Position numbers and translations under genes: made by a program. A model generated the notes under the pieces. The model did no database searches and was not told the origin of the DNA. It saw only the letters and a list, made by a program, of their open reading frames with translations. Source: Microcaldota archaeon (lineage in GTDB: Archaea > Micrarchaeota > Micrarchaeia > Micrarchaeales > Micrarchaeaceae). From it: a stretch of 18,309 nucleotides of DNA. This document shows positions 1-8,449 of the stretch, in pieces; within the stretch, counting starts at the first letter, position 1, and every line of letters starts with the position of its first letter. Location of the stretch: positions 1 to 18,309 of the forward strand of contig JAJYVI010000007.1 of assembly GCA_021792115.1 (NCBI GenBank), read 5' to 3'.

Positions 1-555
1 CAGCCTGTCAATGGGCAACTTCAGCTTAATGGAGGGCTTGTTTATCTTATTTCACCTACATTTCCATTGCCTTATCCTGCACCTGCAGGCATTGGCGGAT
101 ACAGGCAATATTTCACATACCTGCTTACCCACACAACACAACTTTTTCTTCCATTTGGAGGAGTTTTAGCTGTTCCTGAATGGGTGCATATAATTGTCTA
201 TACTGTCGTGCTGGTCGTATTGTGTATAGTGTTTGGTAAATTTTGGATTGAAATGACAGGTCAGAGCCCTAAGCATGTCGCAGACCAGTTGCAGTCTGTT
301 GGCTGGCAAATCCCAGGTTTCAGGAGAGATCCAAGGATAATAGAAAATGTGCTTAATAAATATATACCAACTGTGACAGTTCTTGGTAGTATATTTGTAG
401 GGCTTCTTGCTGCTTTTGCAACATTGACTGGCGCGCTTGGTACAGGAATGGGAATTTTACTTACCGTCGGAATTCTTTATATGCTTTATCAACAGCTTGA
501 GCAAGAACATCTTTATGAAGCCTATCCTATTTTAAATAAGATCGTTAAAGAGTAA
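1..555 (+). CDS. secY: Protein translocase subunit SecY, C-terminal part (5' end outside window)
   Basis: The reading frame is open from base 1, so this is the last 184 residues of a longer protein. SecY is the central channel of the Sec61/SecYEG translocon, through which proteins are exported or inserted into the membrane. The visible part has hydrophobic segments near residues 58-78 and 131-155, separated by a loop with the pattern GWQIPGFRRDPR, then a helix with TLTGALGTGMGILL and a cytoplasmic tail with YQQLEQE. These are typical of the last two helices and the C-terminal tail of archaeal SecY. An in-frame TTG at 67 is not the start, because SecY-like sequence continues upstream. The next gene, an oligosaccharyltransferase, starts 41 bases downstream; both act on proteins crossing the membrane. 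Family call is confident; only the start is unseen. Confidence 0.93.
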   Translation, partial: QPVNGQLQLNGGLVYLISPTFPLPYPAPAGIGGYRQYFTYLLTHTTQLFLPFGGVLAVPEWVHIIVYTVVLVVLCIVFGKFWIEMTGQSPKHVADQLQSVGWQIPGFRRDPRIIENVLNKYIPTVTVLGSIFVGLLAAFATLTGALGTGMGILLTVGILYMLYQQLEQEHLYEAYPILNKIVKE

Positions 556-596
556 ATATAATATCCAAAATTATACAAAAATATTAGTGTATTAAA

Positions 597-3149
597 ATGC
601 ATGATCCTGAAAATAGTTCTATCAATAGCGGAATAAAAAAAGAGAAAAAGCATGTTGATTATGAGATAAATAAAGAAAAAAAAATTATTGAAACTGAAAT
701 TCAAAAGCAGAAGAAGGAATTAGATAAGGAGTATGAGAATGTTGCTAAGGAAATATTAGAGATAGACAGAAAGAAAGACCAGTTTGAGGATAATCTGCAT
801 GATACAGAAGAAAAATTTAAAGCAAGCAAAAGTGAAAGTTCTAGTAACAAAGATTTTTTTAGCATTTTAAATAACTTAGAGCATAATAAATATTTTATAA
901 TTGGAGCTGCGATTTTAATACTTATTCTTGGAATTTATCTCAGAATGGGTATGTTCAAGTATCCTGGCTTTTTTGAACCAGATGCATTCTTCCATTTTTC
1001 AGTGTTACAGCAGACAGTATCAAATCATTTTATAGAGCCTTTAAATTCTACTTATTCAGGATTCCCTGCGTCACATTACATAGAAGAACCTGATGGACTT
1101 TATTATGTAACATTAATACCTTACTTTTTTGTAAGATTTTTTGGGGTCAGCCTTTATTCCCTAACAAGACTTATACCTGTACTTTTTGGAATTATGGATA
1201 TGATCGGCGGTTTCTTCCTTATTAGATTTCTTTCCAAAAACAACTACCTTTCATTGTTGTCAATGTTTTTTGTAGCAGTTTCAAATGGCGATATCGCAAG
1301 GACTGCTGCGCTTGTATATAGGGGCGATGGATTTATAACTATTTTTATGATTGTTTCATTAATTCTTATGTTAAAGACGTTTGAATTAAAAGGAACTAAG
1401 AAATATATCTCAGCAATATCTAGCGGAGTTATTCTTGGAATAGGCATGGCTGTCTGGAATGGATCTCCATTTACAATGCTTGTTTATATTCTTGCTCTTA
1501 TTTTTATTTTGATCTATTCCTTTTTAATTGCTAATAAGGACTATTTATTTGATATTATTTTACTAAGTATTGCATTTTTGATTTCACATGTTATTGAAAA
1601 CCTATTTTATGCATTGACAATAATAAGGGTTTCACTTCCATTTACTGATTTCCATTTCTTTTTCCTATTCCTTCCAGTCTTCTTATTCTCAATTCTTGCA
1701 TTTTTCATGATTAAAGAGAATAAGCCCAAAATTTTTGTTCGTAATCTAAAAGCAAGGATGTTATTTGTAATTATTGCGCTTGTGCTTACTCTGTTTATTC
1801 TGCTATTATTTTTCTATAATTATATGATCTTGCTTTCTACTGGATATGGTTCAATATCAAGAAGCAGCTCAGCGCTTGCAGCAACAATAGAAGAGCTTCA
1901 GCCACCCACATATATTTTTCTTTTTGCAAGCTTCTATTATGCACTTTACCTAGCTCCGATAGGCATTGCAATGTTTATTGGTATTTTTGCATTTGTTAAA
2001 ATACATAACTATATGAAATATAAAAAATTGTCATTTACAGAGTTGATTGATAAAAATTATTCTACAACATTGCTCGGATTCCTTGCTCTTCTTGCATATT
2101 TTGCAGTAACTGGTTATCTGCAGTCCGTAGCAATAAGGTTCAATTCCCTAGTTTCGATTCCGTTTGCGATTTTCTCTGCATTTGCAATATATATTGCAAG
2201 CCTATTTGTTTATAAAGCAATAACAAGATTATATAAAACCAATCAAACTTTAAAGTATACCTTATTTTTTGCATATCTTGCAGTATTATTCATATTTTTG
2301 TTTTATTTTGCAAAATTCTCCCATTTACAAGCTTATTCATCGCAGCAAGCAGATGATATCAACCCTTCATTTCTGAGTGCTATGAGTTGGATGCAGAATA
2401 ATACTCCTTCAAATGCAACTGTACTTGCATTATGGCCTGACGGGTCTGTAGTTGAAGGAGTAGCACACAGGAGAAGTCTTATGGATAGCGTAAGTGGGCA
2501 GATTCCTGAGCCAACATTTAAATTTGCAAGTTTCTTATTTAACAGCAGCAATGACTATAATTATCTTTATTCTATTAATAGACCTCAATATCTCGTTGTA
2601 AGATATTTTTGGTTTTATGAATTAGGCGGGATTGCTCAGGAAGCCTATCTAAATCTTACTACAAACCAGCAGCGTGGGAATTATAGCTATATAATGATGA
2701 CATCATTGAATATCACCCATAACGCCACTGCAATTGACTATATATTCAGATCTAATTCATTTAATATAAGTTTTATCACAGAACCTAGTCAAAATGGTAC
2801 AAAGTTTTCTGCATATGTGCTTGAGCATAATTATCCACCTCAACCAATTAAGAACATCCTTTTTTATAATGAGACGAGCAAGAATTATTCAATTGCAACT
2901 TCATCAGCCAATGCTCTTAATTACACATTACTTATCTATTATTCAGGCCATAATATAGACGGTAGTGCGCTTATCGGGCCAAAATTAATGGATTCGAACA
3001 TGCTTAAGTTTTTAGTTCTTTGCAACTATGTCGAATGCCCTTATAACAGTAAAAATGTTACATTAAACCTAGTTTATACAAATAACGATACAAGAATTTA
3101 TAAGATAAACTACCTCAATGCATCAACTGCAATAAATTCATTAAGGTAG
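597..3149 (+). CDS. aglB: STT3/AglB-type oligosaccharyltransferase with N-terminal coiled coil
   Basis: Predicted membrane enzyme that transfers a lipid-linked glycan to Asn in N-x-S/T sites on the outer face. 850 residues. Residues 1-97 are highly charged (Lys/Glu) and probably form a cytoplasmic coiled coil; about 11-13 membrane segments follow from residue 98 to about 580, then a soluble C-terminal domain rich in N-x-S/T sequons. Landmarks in family order: first acidic motif EPDAFFH (D129), second acidic site RGDG (D244), a TIEE motif (430-433) followed by LQPPT, matching the TIxE external-loop motif, and WPDGS (613-617) where the family normally has WWDxG. The start is the ATG at 597; I see no strong RBS. 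The coiled-coil extension is not usual for AglB. STT3-family membership is firm. The gene symbol is by homology; target proteins and glycan cannot be inferred. Confidence 0.86.
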   Translation: MHDPENSSINSGIKKEKKHVDYEINKEKKIIETEIQKQKKELDKEYENVAKEILEIDRKKDQFEDNLHDTEEKFKASKSESSSNKDFFSILNNLEHNKYFIIGAAILILILGIYLRMGMFKYPGFFEPDAFFHFSVLQQTVSNHFIEPLNSTYSGFPASHYIEEPDGLYYVTLIPYFFVRFFGVSLYSLTRLIPVLFGIMDMIGGFFLIRFLSKNNYLSLLSMFFVAVSNGDIARTAALVYRGDGFITIFMIVSLILMLKTFELKGTKKYISAISSGVILGIGMAVWNGSPFTMLVYILALIFILIYSFLIANKDYLFDIILLSIAFLISHVIENLFYALTIIRVSLPFTDFHFFFLFLPVFLFSILAFFMIKENKPKIFVRNLKARMLFVIIALVLTLFILLLFFYNYMILLSTGYGSISRSSSALAATIEELQPPTYIFLFASFYYALYLAPIGIAMFIGIFAFVKIHNYMKYKKLSFTELIDKNYSTTLLGFLALLAYFAVTGYLQSVAIRFNSLVSIPFAIFSAFAIYIASLFVYKAITRLYKTNQTLKYTLFFAYLAVLFIFLFYFAKFSHLQAYSSQQADDINPSFLSAMSWMQNNTPSNATVLALWPDGSVVEGVAHRRSLMDSVSGQIPEPTFKFASFLFNSSNDYNYLYSINRPQYLVVRYFWFYELGGIAQEAYLNLTTNQQRGNYSYIMMTSLNITHNATAIDYIFRSNSFNISFITEPSQNGTKFSAYVLEHNYPPQPIKNILFYNETSKNYSIATSSANALNYTLLIYYSGHNIDGSALIGPKLMDSNMLKFLVLCNYVECPYNSKNVTLNLVYTNNDTRIYKINYLNASTAINSLR

Positions 3150-3198
3150 TCTATTTTATATAGGCTATTTCTTTTTATTCCGCGTATTGGCTTAATAT

Positions 3199-3230
3199 CC
3201 TATTAATAGGGCTTCTTTATTTTTTATTTA
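3199..3230 (+). terminator. Possible T-rich terminator with 12-bp palindrome
   Basis: A perfect palindrome CCTATTAATAGG (3199-3210) is followed by a T-rich tract (3213-3230). Another T-rich run lies at 3165-3180, just after the oligosaccharyltransferase stop. Archaeal termination mainly needs T-runs, so either tract could end that transcript. This is weak evidence in an AT-rich region. Confidence 0.3.
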
Positions 3231-3274
3231 ACTAATTGCCGTATTATCGTAAAATCATATACTCCCGAGTCTGC

Positions 3275-3289
3275 AAAAAGATTTAAATA
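3275..3289 (+). promoter_or_regulatory. Candidate BRE/TATA promoter for the 3400 gene
   Basis: An A-rich BRE-like AAAAAG is followed by TTTAAATA (3282-3289), close to the archaeal TATA consensus. Transcription would begin near 3312 and leave a leader of about 90 bases before the ATG at 3400. That is longer than elsewhere in this window, so a closer AT-rich element near 3341-3366 could be the real promoter. A clear RBS, GGTGA (3391-3395), lies four bases before the ATG. Confidence 0.4.
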
Positions 3290-3399
3290 TCACAATAGCC
3301 ACTATTAATTTAATAAAATCAATTTAATAAATAATTTAACAAAAATATTAGATAAAAATATTAGTATATAGTAATACTCGATGTATTTGCGGTGATAAA

Positions 3400-4140
3400 A
3401 TGAATTTATTTAAAAAACAAAATAGTGCAATAATTACTGAGTCTTCTAATCTGCATGAGATAGTAAATAATGCAGCTAAAACTGTAAAAAACTTAGATTG
3501 TGATACTATTTCATATTTTTATAATGCTAAGGAGATCTTTAAAAATGCTAAGACTGAATTACTTAATATCTCTAAAAATTCAGACAAATTAATTATAGAC
3601 CACACGTCTTTATTTTTTGGAGAGTTAAACAAACTAACGAGTTCAGAATTAAATTTCACAAATATGTTAATCAATAATATCTCACTTTCAGGGGATAATG
3701 ACGCGATCTATATAAAAAATATAAATACAGCATCAAATGATTACTTTTATACTGGCCCTGTTATTAATGTAAATAAGGATCAATTGCTGCAAAATTTAAA
3801 AAATGATAAGCAAAATCTGGAAAAAGTAAAGCATTTATTATCTGAACTTCAAGATATTTATTCAGAATCCTCTGAAAATAAAATAAAAGAGATTAAATTA
3901 AAAGTAGGCTGCAATGATGATGCTAAAAATAACCAAATTAATTATAACGTAGATATAAATGCCAATGAGGAGCTGTTAAAATTTTATATTAAAAGAAACA
4001 CTTTGTTGGATTCAATAAACAATGAGCTTAAAATTGATAATGGAGTAAAGAACTTGATAGACATTAATAAGACTGAAATTGCAACATACAATGCAAAAAT
4101 AATTAAAGCTAATATGAATAAATTTTTAAGGGGGTATTAA
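3400..4140 (+). CDS. Hypothetical helical protein, 246 residues
   Basis: I do not recognise this protein. It has no signal peptide and no hydrophobic stretch long enough for a membrane helix, so it is probably cytosolic. Residues 10-100 and 125-165 look like amphipathic helices with many Lys, Asn, Glu and Leu. A segment near 100-125 with polar and aromatic residues (Asp, Asn, Tyr, Phe) breaks the helical pattern. The C-terminal 60 residues are again helical. There are two Cys and no recognisable metal, nucleotide or catalytic motif. The ATG at 3400 is well supported by GGTGA four bases upstream. Another unknown helical gene follows after 28 bases, suggesting co-transcription and a shared role. 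The strong Asn/Lys bias, with mostly A/T-ending codons, fits a fast-evolving lineage-specific gene. Confidence 0.7.
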   Translation: MNLFKKQNSAIITESSNLHEIVNNAAKTVKNLDCDTISYFYNAKEIFKNAKTELLNISKNSDKLIIDHTSLFFGELNKLTSSELNFTNMLINNISLSGDNDAIYIKNINTASNDYFYTGPVINVNKDQLLQNLKNDKQNLEKVKHLLSELQDIYSESSENKIKEIKLKVGCNDDAKNNQINYNVDINANEELLKFYIKRNTLLDSINNELKIDNGVKNLIDINKTEIATYNAKIIKANMNKFLRGY

Positions 4141-4168
4141 ATTTTTGTATAGAACTGGGTAATTTATT

Positions 4169-4678
4169 ATGTCTATATTTGAAAGAGGAAAAAATCATGA
4201 ACTATACCCTAATTATCTTGATGAGATAAAAGCAAAATTGCGTACTGAAGAAGAACTATATTCACGACTTAAGCCCTTATCTGATATGACCCATGCAATG
4301 CCTATAAATCTAAATACTCAAATAACCGAAGATATTAAAGAAATTATCAAAAATAAAACTATAGGCCACTTGGATAATTATAAATTAATAGTTACAATAG
4401 CAGAACAGCTTGCAGCGCAGTTCGATTCTGCCGAAAAGCAGATTGCTATATTTAATAAGGCAAAAGAAGCTTACTCTGATCTTAAAAAATTATTTTCTAC
4501 AATAGCAATAAATGCGCTTGAACTAATTTCAGATTATGAAGAAAAAGAACAGAAAAATATACCTAGTGCATTGTTAAACCTAAGAAAAGCAAGAGATTTC
4601 TCTCATAGATTTGGAGTACTACAAGAAACAGTGGACAAAAGGATCTTATTTAACTTAAAAAGGTTAGAGAGGAGTTAA
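4169..4678 (+). CDS. Hypothetical helical protein, 169 residues
   Basis: I do not recognise this protein. It is predicted almost entirely alpha-helical and soluble, with charged heptad-like stretches at about residues 15-40, 50-105 and 110-165. There are no Cys residues and no catalytic motif is visible. A short proline-containing loop near residues 42-50 (MPINLN) probably separates two helical bundles. It starts at the ATG at 4169, 28 bases after the previous gene, with only a weak GGGT upstream at about 11 bases, so it is probably translated from the same transcript. The hairpin and T-rich stretch at 4705-4736 probably ends this two-gene unit. A structural or scaffolding role in partnership with the 3400 gene is a guess from context only. 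Confidence 0.68.
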   Translation: MSIFERGKNHELYPNYLDEIKAKLRTEEELYSRLKPLSDMTHAMPINLNTQITEDIKEIIKNKTIGHLDNYKLIVTIAEQLAAQFDSAEKQIAIFNKAKEAYSDLKKLFSTIAINALELISDYEEKEQKNIPSALLNLRKARDFSHRFGVLQETVDKRILFNLKRLERS

Positions 4679-4704
4679 GCAAGTATAAAAACTTCCCAAG
4701 ACTT

Positions 4705-4736
4705 AGCCGGATATAGGCTGCATTTTGCTCTATTTT
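4705..4736 (+). terminator. Hairpin plus T-rich terminator between convergent genes
   Basis: AGCC (4705-4708) and GGCT (4716-4719) can pair around a seven-base loop. T-rich sequence follows up to 4736. It lies between the stop at 4678 (+) and the superoxide dismutase stop at 4735 (-), where an end of transcription is expected. Confidence 0.4.
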
Positions 4737-5355
4737 ATACAATGTTCTTTGCAAATTCTGCGAATTTTTCATATGTTTCATTAACTTTAGTCCAGTTAAT
4801 TGCATTTACAAATTCTACTATATATTTTGCTCTATCTGGGCCAAATTTATGATAATACGCATGTTCAAAAACGTCAAGAACTATCAATGGTATGGATCCT
4901 ATGACTCCTCCCTGGTTGTGCACATCATATATAAAATTTCTTAACTTTTTGTCACTGAAGAGATCAATTGACAAAACTGCCCATCCCCGTGCGCATTTGC
5001 CGGCCGCAATGAAATCTTCTTTCCATTTTTCAAACGACCCAAAATCATTGTTTATCTTTTTTATTATTGCAAGATTCTCGTCAGGTGAGCTGTTTGCTCC
5101 TATGCAACTCCAGTAAAGTTCATGCAAAACTGCTCCATTTGCATTCCATGTTTCCTCAAGTTTAAGCTCGCGGAAAAGGGAGTAATTTGCGTTCGACTTT
5201 GACTTATCTACTATTTGCAATTCTGCTTCAATTTCATTCCTTTTATTAACATATCCTGCATAATGTACATCATGGTGCCATTTGTAAGTTTCACCGTCCA
5301 TTATATTTTCCAGATCTTTAAAATCTATTTTCAGCTGTTTTATCTCAAAAATCAT
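4735..5355 (-). CDS. sod: Fe/Mn-family superoxide dismutase
   Basis: Converts superoxide to hydrogen peroxide and oxygen in the cytosol; 206 residues, usual size. The predicted metal ligands are all present: H27 in the H27-x3-H31-x3-Y35 pattern, H77 in VLHELYW, and D160 and H164 in DVFEHAYY. The second-shell Tyr (Y35) and a Gln before the last ligand motif (Q147, in HNQ) also fit. Trp is replaced by Phe in the DVWEHAYY motif; I recall Phe there in crenarchaeal enzymes too. Metal preference (Fe, Mn or either) cannot be settled by eye. The start is fixed by GGTGA four bases before the ATG. The gene is divergent from leuS, and its own TATA box lies 40 bases upstream. It suggests exposure to oxygen, in keeping with the succinate dehydrogenase genes nearby. 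Confidence 0.95.
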   Translation of the reverse strand: MIFEIKQLKIDFKDLENIMDGETYKWHHDVHYAGYVNKRNEIEAELQIVDKSKSNANYSLFRELKLEETWNANGAVLHELYWSCIGANSSPDENLAIIKKINNDFGSFEKWKEDFIAAGKCARGWAVLSIDLFSDKKLRNFIYDVHNQGGVIGSIPLIVLDVFEHAYYHKFGPDRAKYIVEFVNAINWTKVNETYEKFAEFAKNIV

Positions 5356-5390
5356 TTTCTCACCAGCAATTTTAAGTTGATTCTTATTTT

Positions 5391-5399
5391 ATTTATATA
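5391..5399 (-). promoter_or_regulatory. TATA box of superoxide dismutase gene
   Basis: On the minus strand this reads TATATAAAT, centred about 40 bases upstream of the sod ATG. Initiation about 25 bases downstream leaves a leader of about 15 bases, which holds the RBS GGTGAG (5359-5364). The TBP gene's own promoter has the same geometry. Confidence 0.6.
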
Positions 5400-5424
5400 G
5401 GTCTTATTTATTATTTGTATTATG

Positions 5425-5452
5425 TTTATATTACTAAATTTATATTACTAAA
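5425..5452. repeat. Perfect 14-bp tandem duplication
   Basis: The unit TTTATATTACTAAA occurs twice with no gap (5425-5438 and 5439-5452), in the spacer between the divergent sod and leuS promoters. It may be a replication slip in AT-rich DNA or a paired site for a regulator. Nothing else in the window shows the same pair. Confidence 0.6.
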
Positions 5453-5522
5453 CTATGATTTGCATTAACCCTTCTTTAATTATGTTATATAACTATCAAT
5501 GCATTAACTAAATAATATAAAA

Positions 5523-5531
5523 TTATAAATA
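5523..5531 (+). promoter_or_regulatory. TATA box of leuS
   Basis: TTATAAATA is centred about 46 bases before the leuS ATG. Initiation about 25 bases later leaves a short leader with the RBS AGGTGC (5563-5568) four bases before the ATG. Confidence 0.6.
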
Positions 5532-5572
5532 GATTCTTAGTAATTAGTTAAATTAACTTTTTAGGTGCTTTC

Positions 5573-8449
5573 ATGGACTACAAAGAGATAGAATCAAAGT
5601 GGCAGAAAAGATGGGCGGAAAGCAAAGTTTTTAATCCCAATATTAATGGTAACAAAAGTATTCTTATCACTGCAGCGTTTCCGTATGTGAACATGCCACA
5701 GACGCTTGGTCATTTAAGGACATATGGAACTACTGATGTCTATGCAAGATATATGAGACTTAAGGGCTTTAATGTACTGTTTCCAATGGGCTTTCATGTA
5801 ACAGGGACGCCTATAATAGCAATTGCAAAAAGAGTTCGACAAAATGACGCAGATTTAATTGAGACTCTAAAAATGTTTGATGTACCTGAGGAAGAAATCC
5901 CAAAGATGCAGGATCCTTATTATATAGCAGAATATTTCATGAAAGTAACAGAAGAGGGGATGAGAAGGGCAGGCTACTCAATAGATTGGACACGGAAATT
6001 TAATTCAATAGATCCTTTATTCAGTAAGCTGGTCGAGTGGCAATTTTATAAGCTAAAAGAGCTTGGTTTACTTATCCAGGGATCGCATCCAGTTGGATGG
6101 TGCCCAAATGAAAATAATGCAGTTGGACAGCATGATACGCTGCATGATGTGCAGCCAGAGATAGAAAAAATAACAGGAATAAAATTTAAGGTTAGTAATG
6201 ATGATGCATTTTTTGTATGCGCGACTTTTAGACCAGAGACTATTTATGGAGTTACAAATCTATTTATAAACAAAAATGAGGAATATGTGGCTGTTAGCTT
6301 TAATAATGAAAAGTATTATATGGCGAGGAAGAGTGCAGAAATTCTTTTAAATCAACTTGGCTTATCAATAGATAAATCTGTTTCTGCTTCCGAGCTACTT
6401 ACTAAGAAGGCAATAAATCCTATAAACAATAAGGAAGTTCCTATATACAATGGTTTTTTTGTAAAGCCTGATGTCGGCACTGGTGTTGTAATGTCCGTGC
6501 CATCCCATGCACCATTTGATTATATCGCGCTTGAGAGACTAAAGAAGGAGGGGATTGTAACAGAAAACCTTGTTTATGAAAAACTTATAAGCATAGATTC
6601 TGCGCAGCAAGCTAACCTTGGTAGGCTAGGTGGCAAAGTACAAGAAGCTACTGCAGAAGATGAAATTCCTGCGCTTAGCTATCTAAATATAATACTGTCA
6701 GAAAAAAAAGCCACAGATTTCACAGATGAGATTATTGAAGAAGCGACAAAGCTTGCATACAAAGAGGAATCTCATTTCGGAACAATGCTTGTTGGCAAGT
6801 ATAAAGGGAAGAAAGAGCCGTTTGCAAGAGATGCGATAAAGCAAGACTTAATTAATACAAATGATGCATTTGAGATGTTTATTATTGTGAACAATGATGA
6901 TGTAATATGCAGATGCGGATCAAAAGTAATACTTAAGCTGATTCAAAACCAATGGTTTATTAACTATGGAAATGAGGAATGGAAAGCGAAAGTAAGGGAG
7001 GATTTCAATAATATAAAAATATTCCCTCCTCTAGTAAAAACATCATTTGAAGCAGCAGTAGAATGGATAAACTTAAGGGCAACAGAAAGAGCGCAGGGAC
7101 TTGGAACAAGGTTCCCTTTTAGCAAGGATCGCATAATAGAATCTCTTTCTGATTCTACAATATATATGGTTTTCTATACTTTTTTGGATATTCTCCGCAG
7201 TGCAGGTATACAGCCAGATCAGCTCAAGCCAGAATTCTTTGATTTTGTATTGCAGGGTAAAGGTCTTGTCCAATCAACTTCAATTTCAACAGGAATTAGC
7301 GAAGATATTTTAGTAAAGTGCAGAGAATCTTTTGAATATTGGTATGGGGGGATGACATCAAGACATTCTGGAGGAGACCTTATTCCAAGTCATTTGACAA
7401 TGTATATATTTAACCACATTGCGCTTTTTGATAAAAAATTCTGGGTAAAACAAATAGTAGTTAACGGGCTTGTGTTTTATGAAGGCCAGAAGATGAGTAA
7501 AAGCCTCGGAAACATAATTCCTCTTATAAAAGGCATTGAAATGTTTGGTGCAGATCCTATAAGATTCCTTGAAATAGCAACTGCAAATTTAGATTCTGAC
7601 AATGACTTTTCGCCAAAAGCAATAGAAGGTATAAAAGCAAAAGTGGATTATATAAGCAGCATAATTGAAAATATAAACTCATTTGGATCTGGCCAACTTA
7701 ACCATATAGATTTCTGGCTTTACTCAAAGCTTAATTCAAAGATAAAGTTGTCTACAGAATACCTTGACTCTATGCTATTCAGGGATGCTTACAATGAGAT
7801 CTTTTACGGCATAATTAATGATTTGAGATGGTACTTTGAAAGAGGCGGATCAAATCAGATTGTGCTGCAAGATGTACTCGAAAGTTTTCTAATAATGCTC
7901 TCTCCGGTTATGCCTCATATAGCAGAGGAACTTTGGAGCAGGATGGGTAAAACAGATCTAATTGCAAAGGTCAAATGGCCTGCATTTGATGATTCTATGG
8001 TCAATCAAGAGATAGAATATATTGAAAATATACTTGCATCAGCAATTTTTGATATAAATAAAGCAATTGAACTCTCTGCAAGAATACCTGCAAACAGCAA
8101 TAAAAGATTAAACAGAATAAAAATAATAATAGCAGATGATTGGAAAACAAAGTATTTTAATGCTCTTGCTAAGAATAAAAATATATCACAGGTGCTTGCA
8201 GACAATGAAGATGTACCAAGGGAAAAGGCTGCTAAGTTCTTATCACAGTTTGCAAATAAGATAAATGCATTGAGACCTGTGCCTGACATAAAGTCAAAGA
8301 GCATATTTGATGTTTTTTCAGAGTCATCAAAGTTTCTTTCGTCAAGATTTAATACCGAAATAATTATAGAACTGGAGTCAGAGTCTAATTCTCCAAGAGC
8401 CCTAAGAGCCTTCATTGATAAGCCTGGTATAGATGTTTTATGGGAGTAA
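5573..8449 (+). CDS. leuS: Leucyl-tRNA synthetase, archaeal/eukaryotic type
   Basis: Attaches leucine to tRNA-Leu in the cytosol; 958 residues, a normal archaeal length. Class Ia signatures: the HIGH-type motif as GHLR (G46-H47) after FPYVNMPQTL, and KMSKS at 640-644 preceded by GQ. The inserted CP1 editing domain shows TFRPETIYG, and a DVGTGVVMSVPSHAPFDY motif ending in the conserved editing Asp, so mis-charged tRNA proofreading is probably intact. The anticodon-binding helical domain follows, with MPHIAEELW. The C-terminal 150 residues are archaeal-type and more variable. The ATG at 5573 is supported by an RBS and TATA box. The stop codon is directly followed by the ATG of the acylphosphatase, so both are probably on one mRNA. 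Confidence 0.97.
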   Translation: MDYKEIESKWQKRWAESKVFNPNINGNKSILITAAFPYVNMPQTLGHLRTYGTTDVYARYMRLKGFNVLFPMGFHVTGTPIIAIAKRVRQNDADLIETLKMFDVPEEEIPKMQDPYYIAEYFMKVTEEGMRRAGYSIDWTRKFNSIDPLFSKLVEWQFYKLKELGLLIQGSHPVGWCPNENNAVGQHDTLHDVQPEIEKITGIKFKVSNDDAFFVCATFRPETIYGVTNLFINKNEEYVAVSFNNEKYYMARKSAEILLNQLGLSIDKSVSASELLTKKAINPINNKEVPIYNGFFVKPDVGTGVVMSVPSHAPFDYIALERLKKEGIVTENLVYEKLISIDSAQQANLGRLGGKVQEATAEDEIPALSYLNIILSEKKATDFTDEIIEEATKLAYKEESHFGTMLVGKYKGKKEPFARDAIKQDLINTNDAFEMFIIVNNDDVICRCGSKVILKLIQNQWFINYGNEEWKAKVREDFNNIKIFPPLVKTSFEAAVEWINLRATERAQGLGTRFPFSKDRIIESLSDSTIYMVFYTFLDILRSAGIQPDQLKPEFFDFVLQGKGLVQSTSISTGISEDILVKCRESFEYWYGGMTSRHSGGDLIPSHLTMYIFNHIALFDKKFWVKQIVVNGLVFYEGQKMSKSLGNIIPLIKGIEMFGADPIRFLEIATANLDSDNDFSPKAIEGIKAKVDYISSIIENINSFGSGQLNHIDFWLYSKLNSKIKLSTEYLDSMLFRDAYNEIFYGIINDLRWYFERGGSNQIVLQDVLESFLIMLSPVMPHIAEELWSRMGKTDLIAKVKWPAFDDSMVNQEIEYIENILASAIFDINKAIELSARIPANSNKRLNRIKIIIADDWKTKYFNALAKNKNISQVLADNEDVPREKAAKFLSQFANKINALRPVPDIKSKSIFDVFSESSKFLSSRFNTEIIIELESESNSPRALRAFIDKPGIDVLWE

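Noticed and set aside
3150..3399. A tRNA or small RNA gene in the longest spacer
   Set aside because: No GTTC-type T-loop or GC-rich stem was seen; the region is AT-rich with only a promoter candidate and T-rich tracts.
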